The notes: generated by a model not told the origin, from the sequence alone. Positions 36,346 to 45,608 are shown, counted from the stretch's first letter. The stretch: 64,000 nt of DNA from Akkermansia muciniphila (GCF_002884975.1 NZ_PJKB01000001.1:704595-768594), one strand, 5' to 3'. Numbers and translations: made by a program.

Positions 36346-36373
36346 AAGGGCTGAACCGAACGGCTCAGCCCTT
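36346..36373. terminator. Hairpin between convergent genes
   Basis: AAGGGCTGA pairs with TCAGCCCTT (partly offset by a 10-base loop), between the ends of the uracil-DNA-glycosylase-like gene and the convergent tryptophanase gene. There is no long T tract on either side, so it may act weakly in either direction. Confidence 0.4.
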
Positions 36374-36403
36374 GAAATGCGGTTGTGAACGGGAAGCCGC
36401 GTT

Positions 36404-37867
36404 TTACAGGCTTTCACCGAAGTCCTGGCGGTACTTGGCCGCCAGTTTTTCAGGCCAGTCGCTCTTGGCGCGGAGCTTGCCCATGAAGAAGCGCAGGACG
36501 GGCGGTTCCTCCACGAATTCCAGGCCGCCGATCAGGTCGCGGTTGTCGTAGAGCCACTTCATGCGGTCCGCTACGTATTTGACCTGGGAGAGCGTGAAGA
36601 CGCGGCGCGGGAAGGCCAGGCGGAGCAGTTCCACATCCGCCAGAATGTCGTTGCCGTTTTCGTCGCGGACGCTGGAGAGCGTGCCGCGTTCCATGCCGCG
36701 CACGCCGGAGGCGATGAAGAAGGCCGCCGCCAGGGCCCCGGCGGGATAGTCCTCCTGCGGAATGTGGGGCAGGAAGCGCCCGGCGTCAATGTGGGCGCCA
36801 AGCCCCCCGGCAGGGGTCACGCAGGGAATGCCCATGTCCACCATCTGGCCGATGAAGTATTCAATGAAGGAGGGGCTCTGGGAAATCACGGTCAGGTCCG
36901 TGGTTTCATACAGGCCCACGGCCATGGCTTCAATTTCACGCACGGAGATGCCGCCATAGGTCAGGAAGCCTTCAAAGAGGGGAACGAGGTGCTCCATCTT
37001 CTTGGCGATGGCCCGGTCATTCGTGCAGATGCCGCCGCCGCGGGAGGAGGAAACCTTGCGGGCGGAGAAGTACACCAGGTCCGCCAGGCCGCACATGGTT
37101 TTCAGGATTTCAGCGCAGGTGGAGTCCTTGAACTCATCCTCCCGCATCTTGATGAAGTAGGCGTTTTCCCCGATCAGGGAGGCGTCCAGCACCATCATGA
37201 TGCCGAATTCATCGCAAATGCCGCGGATTTCCCGCATGTTGGCAATGGAGAAGGGCTGGCCGCCGATGAGGTTGGTGGAGGCCTCCATGCGCACGAAGGG
37301 AATCTTGTCCGCTCCGTGCCGGGCGATGCAGTCGCGCAGCTTGGCCGGGTCCAGATTGCCCTTGAAGGGGTTGGTGCTGACCGGGTTGATGGCTTCATCC
37401 GCCACCAGTTCCTCAATCTTGCCGCCGTTCAGGTCAATGTGGGCGTGCGTGGTCGTGAAATGGTAGTTCATGGGAACCACGTCACCGGGTTTCACGAAGG
37501 TGCGGGCGATGATGTTTTCACAGGCGCGGCCCTGGTGGGCGGGAAGCAGGTATTCCTTGCCGAAGACGTCCTGCACGGCCTTTTTCAGGCGGTCAAAGCT
37601 CTGGGAACCGGCATAGGCGTCATCCGCCCGGAACATGGCGGCGATCTGGTTGTCGCTCATGGCGTTGACGCCGGAATCCGTCAGCATGTCCAGATAAACG
37701 TCATTCGTGCTCAACTGGAACGTGTTGAAACCGGCTTCCTGCGCGGCTTCCAGACGGCGTTCCACGGGAACGAGGTGCAGCTTCTGCACGACACGGACTT
37801 TGTGCAGTTCCAGGGGAATCTGCTCTCCATTGTAAAATTTGACAACGTTGGATGGTTCTGAATTCAT
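36404..37867 (-). CDS. tnaA: Tryptophanase (tryptophan indole-lyase; tyrosine phenol-lyase is the alternative)
   Basis: 487 residues. A beta-eliminating PLP enzyme releasing indole (or phenol), pyruvate and ammonia. Motifs: FNTFQLSTNDVYLDMLTDSG, LLPAHQGRACENI, MEASTNLIGGQPFS, the aspartate contacting the pyridine nitrogen in MMVLDASLIGENAYF, and the PLP lysine at 271 in SARKVSSSRGGGI. The PLP-lysine neighbourhood differs from the E. coli (SAKKDAM) and tyrosine phenol-lyase sequences I know, so substrate choice cannot be settled here. It stands alone, without the TnaC leader or a permease gene. Confidence 0.8.
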   Translation of the reverse strand: MNSEPSNVVKFYNGEQIPLELHKVRVVQKLHLVPVERRLEAAQEAGFNTFQLSTNDVYLDMLTDSGVNAMSDNQIAAMFRADDAYAGSQSFDRLKKAVQDVFGKEYLLPAHQGRACENIIARTFVKPGDVVPMNYHFTTTHAHIDLNGGKIEELVADEAINPVSTNPFKGNLDPAKLRDCIARHGADKIPFVRMEASTNLIGGQPFSIANMREIRGICDEFGIMMVLDASLIGENAYFIKMREDEFKDSTCAEILKTMCGLADLVYFSARKVSSSRGGGICTNDRAIAKKMEHLVPLFEGFLTYGGISVREIEAMAVGLYETTDLTVISQSPSFIEYFIGQMVDMGIPCVTPAGGLGAHIDAGRFLPHIPQEDYPAGALAAAFFIASGVRGMERGTLSSVRDENGNDILADVELLRLAFPRRVFTLSQVKYVADRMKWLYDNRDLIGGLEFVEEPPVLRFFMGKLRAKSDWPEKLAAKYRQDFGESL

Positions 37868-37886
37868 AAAATAAAAGATGGGTAAA

Positions 37887-37914
37887 AGTATAGCAGAATG
37901 AACTCTTTCCGCAA
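37887..37914 (-). promoter_or_regulatory. tnaA promoter
   Basis: On the minus strand TTGCGG (37909-37914), 16 bases, then TATACT (37887-37892), 19 bases before the ATG at 37867. The -10 box matches the vegetative consensus in five of six positions; the -35 is weak. Confidence 0.45.
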
Positions 37915-38019
37915 CATAAAAGGAATGCCCGCGTCTTTTTGCGCCCTCCGGAAAGGCAGGTATGCCGCTGGCAGGAAAAATGTGGAACTTCCCGGCGGAA
38001 GCCCCTAGCGTGACACCCT

Positions 38020-38613
38020 ATGAAAGAACACTGGAAACTGATTCAGCAGCATCTGGGGCTGGATGCGGACGGCATCCCCGGCCCCCGGACGGCCCAGGCT
38101 CTGATGGAAAAACTGGAGATCTCCCAGCCGGAGCATTCCTGGCCCAGCCAGGAGGAGGTGCGCTCCGGAAAATCCATCTTCGGCCGGGCGGGGGATGAAA
38201 GCAACCTGACCAGCGTCAGGCTGCCCTACATCATGAGACTTGCGTGGGACAGGGACACGACCGTTTCCACCATGCGCTGCCACAAGCTGGTGGCGGAACC
38301 GCTCACCCGCATTTTCCAGGCCACCCTGGACCATTACGGCATGGAGAAGGTGCGGGAACTGGGGCTGGACCTGTACGGCGGCTGCTTCAACAACCGCTCC
38401 ATCATCGGCGGCAAGGCCACGTCCATGCATGCCTGGGGCATCGCCGTGGACATGGACCCGGACAGAAACGGCCTGAACATCCCTGCACCAAAAGCGGTAC
38501 TGTCCGGACCGGAGTACGCGGCCTTCTGGCAGTTCGTGGAGGCGGAGGGGGCCGTATCCCTGGGGCGCGCACGGGATTACGACTGGATGCACTTCCAGTT
38601 CGCCACCCTTTAA
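38020..38613 (+). CDS. M15-family peptidase (D-Ala-D-Ala carboxypeptidase-like endolysin)
   Basis: 197 residues, no signal peptide. Residues 1-35 look like a peptidoglycan-binding segment (HLGLDADGIPGPRTAQALME). The C-terminal half has the M15 zinc motif SMHAWGIAVDMDP (His and Asp ligands) and the final DYDWMHFQF with the third His. This combination occurs in phage endolysins and secreted murein peptidases. There are no phage structural genes around it, so a domesticated lysin or a cell-wall enzyme exported by other means is possible. It converges with the DUF4105 gene, 10 bases apart. Confidence 0.75.
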   Translation: MKEHWKLIQQHLGLDADGIPGPRTAQALMEKLEISQPEHSWPSQEEVRSGKSIFGRAGDESNLTSVRLPYIMRLAWDRDTTVSTMRCHKLVAEPLTRIFQATLDHYGMEKVRELGLDLYGGCFNNRSIIGGKATSMHAWGIAVDMDPDRNGLNIPAPKAVLSGPEYAAFWQFVEAEGAVSLGRARDYDWMHFQFATL

Positions 38614-38623
38614 CCGGTGCGGC

Positions 38624-39625
38624 TTATTCCGTGCGCCAGCCCTCCTCCCAGCGGCGGCGGAGGGCTGCCCAGTCCAGCCCTTCCCCGCCATGCCCCAGGA
38701 AGGAGCGTTTTTTCAGTTCCCGGAAGTTTTCTCCGGGCAGATGGAGCAGCTCTCCCCGGTCATAGGCGTCCTGGTCGCACATGCCGTTAAAAACGGGAGT
38801 CCATTGCCAGCGGCGCACGCCCAGGTAATTCTTGAACGTATCCACCAGTTCCGTCGTGCAGTTGGCAGTGACGGTGTTGTAGTAACGCGGGCGTTCATGG
38901 AGGCTGTTGATTTTCTCCGCAAACCCCAGGAAGGCCTTTTTCAGGTTCTCCCTGTCTATGTTGATGCGGTACAGGTACATGTCCTCCTTCCGGTAGGTGG
39001 TGCGCAAGTCGAACAGGTCTTCCTCGTCCGCCAGAATGTAAATCACGTTGAACTGCTTGTAGAGGCCCGGGATGGTCCCCTGCTCCACCCCTTCCGGCAG
39101 GCGCGTCTCTACGGACAGGGCCAGATGCTTCCCATCCTCAAAGCCGAAGGAGAGCATGGTATGGGCCACAAATTCCATTCCGTCCCAGTGGCTCACGGCA
39201 AAGTCCAGCGTGGCCAGCTTGTCCAGGTCAAAGCGGCGCGTCACGTAGCGCACGTCAAAGTCCTGCTCCGTCCGGTAAACAAAGCTGCGCACGTCTTTCA
39301 CCAGGATTTCATTCCCGTTGATTTCCACGGCGGGCAGGCGGCTCCATGACGGCTGCCATTCCTTGCCGTTCGTCGCCGGAATGCACAGGTAATACACAAG
39401 CAGCACGGCCAGCACACCCCAGGAGGCGCGCCAGAATACGGGCCGCTTCCTGCGGAAAACAAAAGCGCAGGCCATGGCGGCTACGTAAAGCCATACCAGA
39501 ACGGCGCCGCCCCATACATTGTAAAACACCACCCCGGCCGCCCACACGGACAGGCCGAACCACGCCGAAAACATCAGGACACGGGCAGCTATCAGGCCCG
39601 CATGGCGCAGGGTTGGCAGGTGCAT
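38624..39625 (-). CDS. DUF4105-domain membrane protein
   Basis: 333 residues. Two or three N-terminal membrane segments (about 10-30, 36-55, 68-82: GVLAVLLVYYLCIPA) are followed by a periplasmic DUF4105-like domain. It contains VRSFVYRTEQDFDVRYV, DKLATLDFAVSHWDG, GTIPGLYKQFNVIYILADEE, and the cysteine-containing YYNTVTANCTTELVDTF that is strongly conserved in the family. The family may be papain-like but has no established reaction. Its neighbours (M15 peptidase, pheT) are not clearly related in function. Confidence 0.75.
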   Translation of the reverse strand: MHLPTLRHAGLIAARVLMFSAWFGLSVWAAGVVFYNVWGGAVLVWLYVAAMACAFVFRRKRPVFWRASWGVLAVLLVYYLCIPATNGKEWQPSWSRLPAVEINGNEILVKDVRSFVYRTEQDFDVRYVTRRFDLDKLATLDFAVSHWDGMEFVAHTMLSFGFEDGKHLALSVETRLPEGVEQGTIPGLYKQFNVIYILADEEDLFDLRTTYRKEDMYLYRINIDRENLKKAFLGFAEKINSLHERPRYYNTVTANCTTELVDTFKNYLGVRRWQWTPVFNGMCDQDAYDRGELLHLPGENFRELKKRSFLGHGGEGLDWAALRRRWEEGWRTE

Positions 39626-39632
39626 GGAAGGT

Positions 39633-39673
39633 AAAAAGGAGGCCGCGCGTTCCGGTTCATGAAACGCGCGGCC
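39633..39673 (-). terminator. Rho-independent terminator of pheST
   Basis: On the minus strand a GC-rich 10-bp stem (GGCCGCGCGTT with its complement) is followed by CTCCTTTTTA, 11 bases after the pheT stop. Confidence 0.8.
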
Positions 39674-39683
39674 TGTTGGGGGG

Positions 39684-42203
39684 TTATCTGAAGGAAAGGC
39701 CCTTTACCTTGTCTGCCAGGACTTTCAGCACGCGCTGGTGCGCGGCGTCCACTTCCGCGGCCGTGAGGGTCTTGGCCGGGTCCCTGTACAGGAAGGTGTA
39801 GGCAATGGATTTGCGGTCCGCCGGGAGCTTTTCACCGGAGGGGTCCGTGAATACGTCAAAGCAGGAGTAGCCGGCGAGCAGTTTTTCCCGTGCGGCTTCA
39901 ATGGCCTTCACGATGTCCGCATTGGGCGTGGAGAGGGGCAGTTCCATGGCCGCGTCACGGGAGGAGCCGGGGAACTGGGGCAGTTCCGCGGCCTTCACGG
40001 GCGCGGTGAGGACTTCCTGCATCTTGCGCAGGTCCAGTTCCGCCACGTAAACGGGCTGGTCCAGGCCCAGCTCCCGGCAGCGCGCCAGGGACAGGCGGGC
40101 GAAGTAGCCGCAGGCCTTCCCGTCAAGCTGCACATCCGCCCCCAGGGCGGCCTGTTCGCGCGGTTTGGCGGGCGCCAGCGTAAAGCGGTGGCCCGGAGCC
40201 AGCGCTTCCATCACGGCCAGCAGGTCTTCAAAGGAGGCCTGTTCCGGCCTGGGGTCCGCCCAGGAGCGCGCCGTGCGGTCCCCGGAAACCAGGATGCCCA
40301 GGGTATCCGTTTCAATGTCCCTGCCCTTGCCGCCGCCCGTATTGCGGAAGACGCGGCCAAGTTCAAAGAAGCGCAGGCCGGAGACGCCCTGGTTGCTGTT
40401 GCGCACGGCGGCGGCAATCAGGCCAGGCGTGTGCGCGGGGCGCAGCACGGAGTGGTCCTCGCTGAGCGGCAGGGACACGCGGATGAGGTCACCGTCCTGA
40501 AGGGGGCGCAGGGGCAGCGCGTCCTTCACCTGGGCAATCGTGCCGTCAGCGGCTTCAGAGGCGATGAGCTTGATGGTCTGGGTTTCATAGAACCCCAGGG
40601 CCGCCAGCTTGCGGCGCAGGCCCATCTGGAAATTGTAGGCCACGTCTACCGGGGATTCCGTGACGAAGGGGCCGGAGAAGCGGGACGGAATGCCGTCCAG
40701 CCCGAAGACGCGCACGATTTCCTCCAGCAGGTCGCACGGGCGCGTAAGGTCCAGGCGGTGGGGGGGGATCAGCCAGCATTCCGGGGCGTCCGGGACCTGC
40801 ATCAGGCCCAGCGCCGCCAGGATGCGCGCGCCTTCCTCATGCGAAATGGAACCGCCGGACATCTGGTCCAGAGCCTCCCAGGGAAGCTTCACGAAGCCCA
40901 GTTCATTGGTCACCGCGGCACCCTTCCCCTGCTTCAGGGAAGCGAACGCGGAAACGGGGCCGTCCGGCTCCCCGCAGGAAGGCATGCAGGCATGGGCCGG
41001 ATTCGCCACGGGGGCGCCGGCCACATACGTTTGGGAGGCCGTGCCGCCCGCCAGTTGGAGAATCAGTTCCACGGCCCGCACGGAACCACGCAACACGTTC
41101 CAGGCGGAGGTGCCGCGTTCAAAGCGGTAGGAGGAGTCGGAAGACAGGGCCAGCCTGCGGGACGTGGCGCGCACGGAGGAGGGCTTGAACCAGGCGGATT
41201 CCAGAATGACGTCCGTAGTGGCGTCCGTCACGCCGCTTTCCTCCCCGCCCATCACGCCGCCGATGGCGAGCGCCTTGCCGGACTGGTCCGCAACGACCAG
41301 GTCCGTGCAGTTGAGGGTGTATTCCTGCCCGTCCAGGGCCTTGAAGGTTTCCCCTTCGTAGGCGGTGCGGGTGACGATGCCGCCCTGCACCTTCGCCGCG
41401 TCAAACGCGTGGAGGGGCGTGCCCAGTTCATGCAGGACGTAGTTGGTGACGTCCACGATGTTGTTGATGGGGCGCAGACCGATGGCGACCAGGCGTTCCT
41501 TCAGCCATTCCGGGCTTTCCTGCACCTTCACGCCGCTGATTTTCACGGCGGTGTAGTACGGGTTCAGGTCCGGCTGGTCCAGCCGCACGAAATCCCCGGC
41601 GGGTTCCAGCTCCACCCCGGCGTCATCAATGGAAACGGGCCTGTACTCCCGTCCGGAGATGGCGGCCAGTTCATACGCCATGCCGTTGTGGGAAAGCAGG
41701 TCCGGACGGTTGGGCGTCACTTCCACTTCCACCATCGTATCCGCCTTGACGACCTGGGAGATCGGCGTGCCGATTTCCAGCTCCTGCGGAAGAATCCAGA
41801 GGCCGTGCTCCTTGTCGGGCAGCCCCAGTTCGGAAGCGGAGCAGAGCATGCCGCGGGATTCCACGCCGCGCAGCTTGCCCACCTTGATTTCAAAGTTGCC
41901 GGGCAGCACCGCTCCCGGCAGGGCGCAGGGAACCTTGTCCCCCACCTTGTAGTTCTGCGCGCCGCACACGATCTGGTGCAGCGTGCCGTCTCCCACGTCC
42001 ACCTGGCAGACCTTCAGGCGGTCCGCCTGGGGATGCTGTTCCGCGGAGGCCACGCGGGCCACCACCACGTACGGGGAGTCCACGCCCTGCTGGCGGATGT
42101 CTTCCACTTCAATGCCGGCAAAGGTCAGCATGTCCGACATTTCATCCACGCTCAGGCCGGCCAGGTCAATATACTGGGAAAGCCAGTTAAGGGAAATTTT
42201 CAT
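39684..42203 (-). CDS. pheT: Phenylalanyl-tRNA synthetase beta subunit
   Basis: 839 residues. It forms the alpha2-beta2 enzyme with PheS. An N-terminal tRNA-binding OB-fold (about 40-150, VCQVDVGDGTLHQIVCGAQN), the B3/B4 editing region with GLRPINNIVDVTNYVLHELG, the B5 domain, the synthetase-like core, and the C-terminal anticodon-binding FDX-ACB domain (about 745-839, starting near LPQFPGSSRDAAMELPLST) are present. It lies 18 bases after pheS on the same strand. Confidence 0.95.
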   Translation of the reverse strand: MKISLNWLSQYIDLAGLSVDEMSDMLTFAGIEVEDIRQQGVDSPYVVVARVASAEQHPQADRLKVCQVDVGDGTLHQIVCGAQNYKVGDKVPCALPGAVLPGNFEIKVGKLRGVESRGMLCSASELGLPDKEHGLWILPQELEIGTPISQVVKADTMVEVEVTPNRPDLLSHNGMAYELAAISGREYRPVSIDDAGVELEPAGDFVRLDQPDLNPYYTAVKISGVKVQESPEWLKERLVAIGLRPINNIVDVTNYVLHELGTPLHAFDAAKVQGGIVTRTAYEGETFKALDGQEYTLNCTDLVVADQSGKALAIGGVMGGEESGVTDATTDVILESAWFKPSSVRATSRRLALSSDSSYRFERGTSAWNVLRGSVRAVELILQLAGGTASQTYVAGAPVANPAHACMPSCGEPDGPVSAFASLKQGKGAAVTNELGFVKLPWEALDQMSGGSISHEEGARILAALGLMQVPDAPECWLIPPHRLDLTRPCDLLEEIVRVFGLDGIPSRFSGPFVTESPVDVAYNFQMGLRRKLAALGFYETQTIKLIASEAADGTIAQVKDALPLRPLQDGDLIRVSLPLSEDHSVLRPAHTPGLIAAAVRNSNQGVSGLRFFELGRVFRNTGGGKGRDIETDTLGILVSGDRTARSWADPRPEQASFEDLLAVMEALAPGHRFTLAPAKPREQAALGADVQLDGKACGYFARLSLARCRELGLDQPVYVAELDLRKMQEVLTAPVKAAELPQFPGSSRDAAMELPLSTPNADIVKAIEAAREKLLAGYSCFDVFTDPSGEKLPADRKSIAYTFLYRDPAKTLTAAEVDAAHQRVLKVLADKVKGLSFR

Positions 42204-42221
42204 ATCTGGGTAAGGTAAAAA

Positions 42222-43247
42222 TTATTGGAATTGGGCAAGGAAGCGCACGTCGTTCTCAATCAGGGCGCGGATGTCCCGGATGCCCCAGCGGATCATGGCC
42301 AGGCGGTCCAGGCCGATGCCGAAGGCAAATCCGGTCAGCCCCGTGTAGCGGGCCTGCACGCCGGGTTCCAGCCCCAGTTCGCGGTCCACGGCTTCAAAGA
42401 CATTCGGGTCCACCATGCCGCAGCCGGCGATCTCCACCCAGCGCGGTTCCTGGCCGTCCACCTTCAGCTTCACGTCAATTTCAAAGCTGGGTTCCGTGAA
42501 CGGGAAGAAATGGGGGCGGAAGCGCACTTCCGTATCGGAGCCGAAGAGGGCGCGCAGGAAATATTCCAGCGTCCCTTTCAGGTCGCCCACGGAAACGTCC
42601 GTATCCACATACAGGCCTTCCAGCTGGTTGAAGGCGGAAAGGTGCGTGGCGTCAATCTCGTCACGGCGGTAGGCGGAGCCGGGGGAAATCACGCGCACGG
42701 GGGGCGTCTGCTTCTCCATGGAACGGATTTGCACGGTGGAGGTGTGCGTACGCAGCAGCTTGCCGGAATCAAAGTAAAACGTATCCTTCTCATTGCGGGC
42801 CGGATGGTCCTCCGGCGTATTCAGCGCGTCAAAGCAGTGGAACTCGTCCTCAATCTCCGGGCCGTCCGCCAGGGCAAAGCCCATGTGGCGCAGAATGCGG
42901 ATGGCTTCATCCCGCACGATCGTGAGGGGATGCAGGCCGCCCGGCTGCAGGGAGCGGGCCGGAAGCGTCAGGTCAACGCCGGCCACGGCGGCCTTGTCCG
43001 CCAGGGCCTGCACTTCCTCCAGCTTGGCGTCCAGAGCTTCCGTAATGGCCTTGCGGGCCTCGTTAAGCAACTGGCCGACGGCGGGCTTTTCCTCCCTGGG
43101 AACGTCCTTCATGCCCGTCTGGGCCATGGTCAGTTCCCCTTTCTTGCCGAGGATGGCTACGCGCGCGTCTTCCACGCCGCGCCTGTCAGACACCTGGGCG
43201 ATGCGCGCCAGGGCGTCCCGTTGAATGCGTACAATCTCTTCCTTCAT
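42222..43247 (-). CDS. pheS: Phenylalanyl-tRNA synthetase alpha subunit
   Basis: 341 residues. Catalytic subunit charging tRNA-Phe. After an N-terminal coiled coil it shows class II motifs: HPLTIVRDEAIRILRHMGF, the motif-2 region SPGSAYRRDEIDATHLSAFN with QLEGLYVD, and the end GFAFGIGLDRLAMIRWGIRD (motif 3). Usual length for the short bacterial form. A promoter with TTGACG and a 17-base spacer lies just upstream, and no tRNA-dependent leader peptide was seen. Confidence 0.96.
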   Translation of the reverse strand: MKEEIVRIQRDALARIAQVSDRRGVEDARVAILGKKGELTMAQTGMKDVPREEKPAVGQLLNEARKAITEALDAKLEEVQALADKAAVAGVDLTLPARSLQPGGLHPLTIVRDEAIRILRHMGFALADGPEIEDEFHCFDALNTPEDHPARNEKDTFYFDSGKLLRTHTSTVQIRSMEKQTPPVRVISPGSAYRRDEIDATHLSAFNQLEGLYVDTDVSVGDLKGTLEYFLRALFGSDTEVRFRPHFFPFTEPSFEIDVKLKVDGQEPRWVEIAGCGMVDPNVFEAVDRELGLEPGVQARYTGLTGFAFGIGLDRLAMIRWGIRDIRALIENDVRFLAQFQ

Positions 43248-43264
43248 AAAATTTGACGGGCAAG

Positions 43265-43293
43265 AGCTTACCCCTCCCCCCCGCCAGCGTCAA
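43265..43293 (-). promoter_or_regulatory. pheST promoter
   Basis: Minus strand TTGACG (43288-43293), 17-base spacer, TAAGCT (43265-43270), 17 bases before the pheS ATG. The -35 is near-consensus, the -10 is weak. Confidence 0.4.
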
Positions 43294-44188
43294 GCCCTTC
43301 GGAGGGCAGATCACAAAGTCATTGCACCTGATTTTGAAAAGATCAAACTTTCATTGTTTCCTTCATCATTGGAATCATATAGTACCTCTTATATTATTTT
43401 CCAAATAATATCACAATAAATTTATTTTTATTCAATATCTATCGGTGATATATGGATGGAAAACGATCATTAATTGGAAGATATATATCCTAATACAGTC
43501 AAACATAATCCAATGCACCATATTGCAACACACAAAAGAGGCAACCATGTACCAAGAAGAGAAACAACTTTAAAAGAACAATGTTTTCTCTCTTTTAAGC
43601 ATTTATCTGTTACAGAGAATACATGATATTCATCAAGATTATGTAATATTTTAAGAACGATATCCAATTTTATGTAAATTCTGTAAACAGAAAACCACAA
43701 TAACGATTGAATTATCACGCCAATAAGTAGTATCCATATGAGATTAGCATTGCTCCTTACTGTTACAGCTGCCATTAAAATTAATGAAAAAATAATGAAA
43801 AAATAGTTTAGTCTAGTACAAAATAAATTCTCCATAAACTCTCTTTCTTCATAAAAAGTCCAATCTCCATTTTCCCTTTGTTTTTCATAAAACCGAAGAA
43901 AATCGGCTTTGGAAAGAGTGGATGGTTCAAGTAGACAAGAAATACGCGTACTCATTTTTTGATTATCGTCTTTCATACAGTATTTTTCGTATCTCTTATT
44001 TAATAGCAAAGAAATATAATTTTTCAAGATAATTTTTTCTATTTCCCATAAAGTCGGAATAGATGAATCTAATTCATCAGGCCATAAATAGAAAGTTTGG
44101 AAATCTTTTAATAAAACAAAATATTACAGAAAAAATTATAAATGTAATAAAAAAACATTTATAAAGTCACTAATTTTCAATTAACAAT
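43294..44188. other. AT-rich island between pheS and a transporter gene
   Basis: Composition changes sharply here: the stretch is dominated by A and T, with long runs such as AAAATTATAAATG, while the flanking DNA is GC-rich. It contains a single membrane-protein gene (43470-44027) whose upstream reading frame seems truncated, and otherwise no recognisable features. It is probably a horizontally acquired remnant. No flanking integrase, repeat or tRNA attachment site was found. Confidence 0.7.
43470..44027 (-). CDS. Membrane protein of unknown function, possibly 5'-truncated
   Basis: 185 residues if started at the TTG at 44027; an internal ATG at 43976 (MKDDNQKMSTR) would also work. It has two membrane segments near residues 74-112 (FFIIFSLILMAAVTV and LIWILLIGVIIQSLLWFSVY) and one near the end (LLCVAIWCIGLCLTVLGYI). 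The same frame stays open for 32 codons upstream of 44027 and reads like real protein (FQTFYLWPDELDSSIPTLWE), but holds no ATG or GTG before a stop at 44124-44126. The original N-terminus may have been lost. Codon usage is AT-rich, unlike all neighbours. Confidence 0.55.
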   Translation of the reverse strand: MKNYISLLLNKRYEKYCMKDDNQKMSTRISCLLEPSTLSKADFLRFYEKQRENGDWTFYEEREFMENLFCTRLNYFFIIFSLILMAAVTVRSNANLIWILLIGVIIQSLLWFSVYRIYIKLDIVLKILHNLDEYHVFSVTDKCLKERKHCSFKVVSLLGTWLPLLCVAIWCIGLCLTVLGYISSN

Positions 44189-45373
44189 TTACACATACCC
44201 CGGTTGGGCGGACATGCGGCCGGAAACCATGCCGAGCACGCAGAAAAAGGTGTAAACCAGTCCGAAGGTCAGGAAAGACCCACCCTGATGCAGAAAGGAG
44301 GTGAACAGCAAACTCAGGGCGGCGCCCATGGTAAAGCCGATGCCCTGGGCCATGCCGGAAAGCCTGATGGATTCCGAAGGAGTCCGGGCCCGTTCCACCA
44401 TCAGAGCCATCCCGCGGCTGAACACGGTTCCCGTCGCCAGGCCGAACAGAATGGCCATCCAGAGGGCCCAGTCCAGCGGAAGATACAGGATGCCCCAGCA
44501 GGAGAGGGCCGCCAGCGCCATAGCCATCACGATGAGAAGGCCCCGGCCCCCCGTGGCTTTCTCCAGGGCATGCGCGGCGAGCGTGGCGGGAAGCTGGGCG
44601 AACATGGCCACGGAAAGGATGAAGCCGGCGTCCACGTAGCTCATGCCGCGCTGCCTCAGAAAGATGGGAATCCAGGTATAAAAGAAGTAGGCAGCCCCCA
44701 CACGGCTTAAATAAAAGATGGTGACCTGCCATGCCTTGCTGCTGTGCAGCAGGTTGCGGCCGGAGGATTCAGGGTCGCGCGGGAGCACGCCGACGGGATG
44801 CTTGAGGAAATAGGCTCCCCACACCAGCATGCCCAGCAGGATGGGAATAATCCACACCCCCAGGCCGAAGCGCCATCCGCCCAGCATGTTGGAGATGGGA
44901 ACGGACAGACCGGAGGCCACCGCGCTCCCTACCCCGATCATGGCGCTGTAAACGCCCATCATGGCGGAAGCGTGGCCCGGGAACTGGTGCTTGATCAGTC
45001 CGGGAATGGCCGCTCCGGCAATCCCCATGCCCAGCCCCATCAGGACCATGCCGCCATACAGGCCGGCCACGCCGTCCCAGCTGCGCCAGAAAATGCCGGC
45101 CACGGCCAGAAGCTGGAACCAGAAAATGATCTTCCACGGCGTCATCCAGCGCGCCACGCGCGGGGAAATGGGCGCCGCCACACCCAGGACAAACACGGGC
45201 AGCAGGGCGAACATCCCTGAATTTTCCAGGGAAAGCCCCATGTCCTTCTCAATCGTCCCCAACAGCGGATCCGGAGAATCAAACCCGGTGCGCAGGTTGA
45301 AACAAATGATTAAAAAGGCTACAAACAGCAGCATCTTTCCCTTCATGCTTCCGGAAGTTCCCGCCTTATCCAT
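44189..45373 (-). CDS. MFS transporter, CynX/NimT type
   Basis: 394 residues, about 12 membrane segments. It has the CynX/NimT family pattern: an early motif FNLRTGFDSPDPLLGTIEKD, then GMFALLPVFVLGVAAPISPR, GLGMGIAGAAIPGLIKHQFP, and a second-half repeat beginning SAMMGVYSAMIGVGSAVASG. Members export or import small anions such as cyanate or nitroimidazole-related compounds; the substrate here is unknown. The ATG at 45373 or the one at 45346 (MKGKMLLF) may be the start. Confidence 0.8.
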   Translation of the reverse strand: MDKAGTSGSMKGKMLLFVAFLIICFNLRTGFDSPDPLLGTIEKDMGLSLENSGMFALLPVFVLGVAAPISPRVARWMTPWKIIFWFQLLAVAGIFWRSWDGVAGLYGGMVLMGLGMGIAGAAIPGLIKHQFPGHASAMMGVYSAMIGVGSAVASGLSVPISNMLGGWRFGLGVWIIPILLGMLVWGAYFLKHPVGVLPRDPESSGRNLLHSSKAWQVTIFYLSRVGAAYFFYTWIPIFLRQRGMSYVDAGFILSVAMFAQLPATLAAHALEKATGGRGLLIVMAMALAALSCWGILYLPLDWALWMAILFGLATGTVFSRGMALMVERARTPSESIRLSGMAQGIGFTMGAALSLLFTSFLHQGGSFLTFGLVYTFFCVLGMVSGRMSAQPGYV

Positions 45374-45571
45374 CCCATGTTATACAGTCCTGCCCCTAAA
45401 CCCGTTCAAAAGTAAAAAACTTTTCAGGGAAACTGCCTGTCCGGCACAAAAGGAATGGCTATGGGAGCCGGAAGACCATTTTTATCCCTCCTTTTCCATT
45501 TTCCTTCACTTATAACGTAAAAACACCATCAGGGTTTAAAAAGAACACCTTACGCCTTTTTCTTATTTTTA

Positions 45572-45607
45572 ATTCCTATAGGAATAAATGGAATTAAACT
45601 AAATTCC
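45572..45607 (+). promoter_or_regulatory. Candidate operator with GGAAT/ATTCC half-sites
   Basis: A perfect palindrome ATTCCTATAGGAAT (45572-45585) is followed by GGAATT (45590-45595) and AATTCC (45602-45607), ending two bases before the -35 box of the DUF417 gene. The arrangement suits a dimeric repressor or activator. The metY promoter carries a related TATTCC...GGAATA pair. The regulator is not identified. Confidence 0.4.
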
Positions 45608-45608
45608 C

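Noticed and set aside
38020..38613. Prophage indicated by the M15 endolysin-like gene
   Set aside because: No capsid, tail, integrase or holin genes surround it; the neighbours are chromosomal genes.
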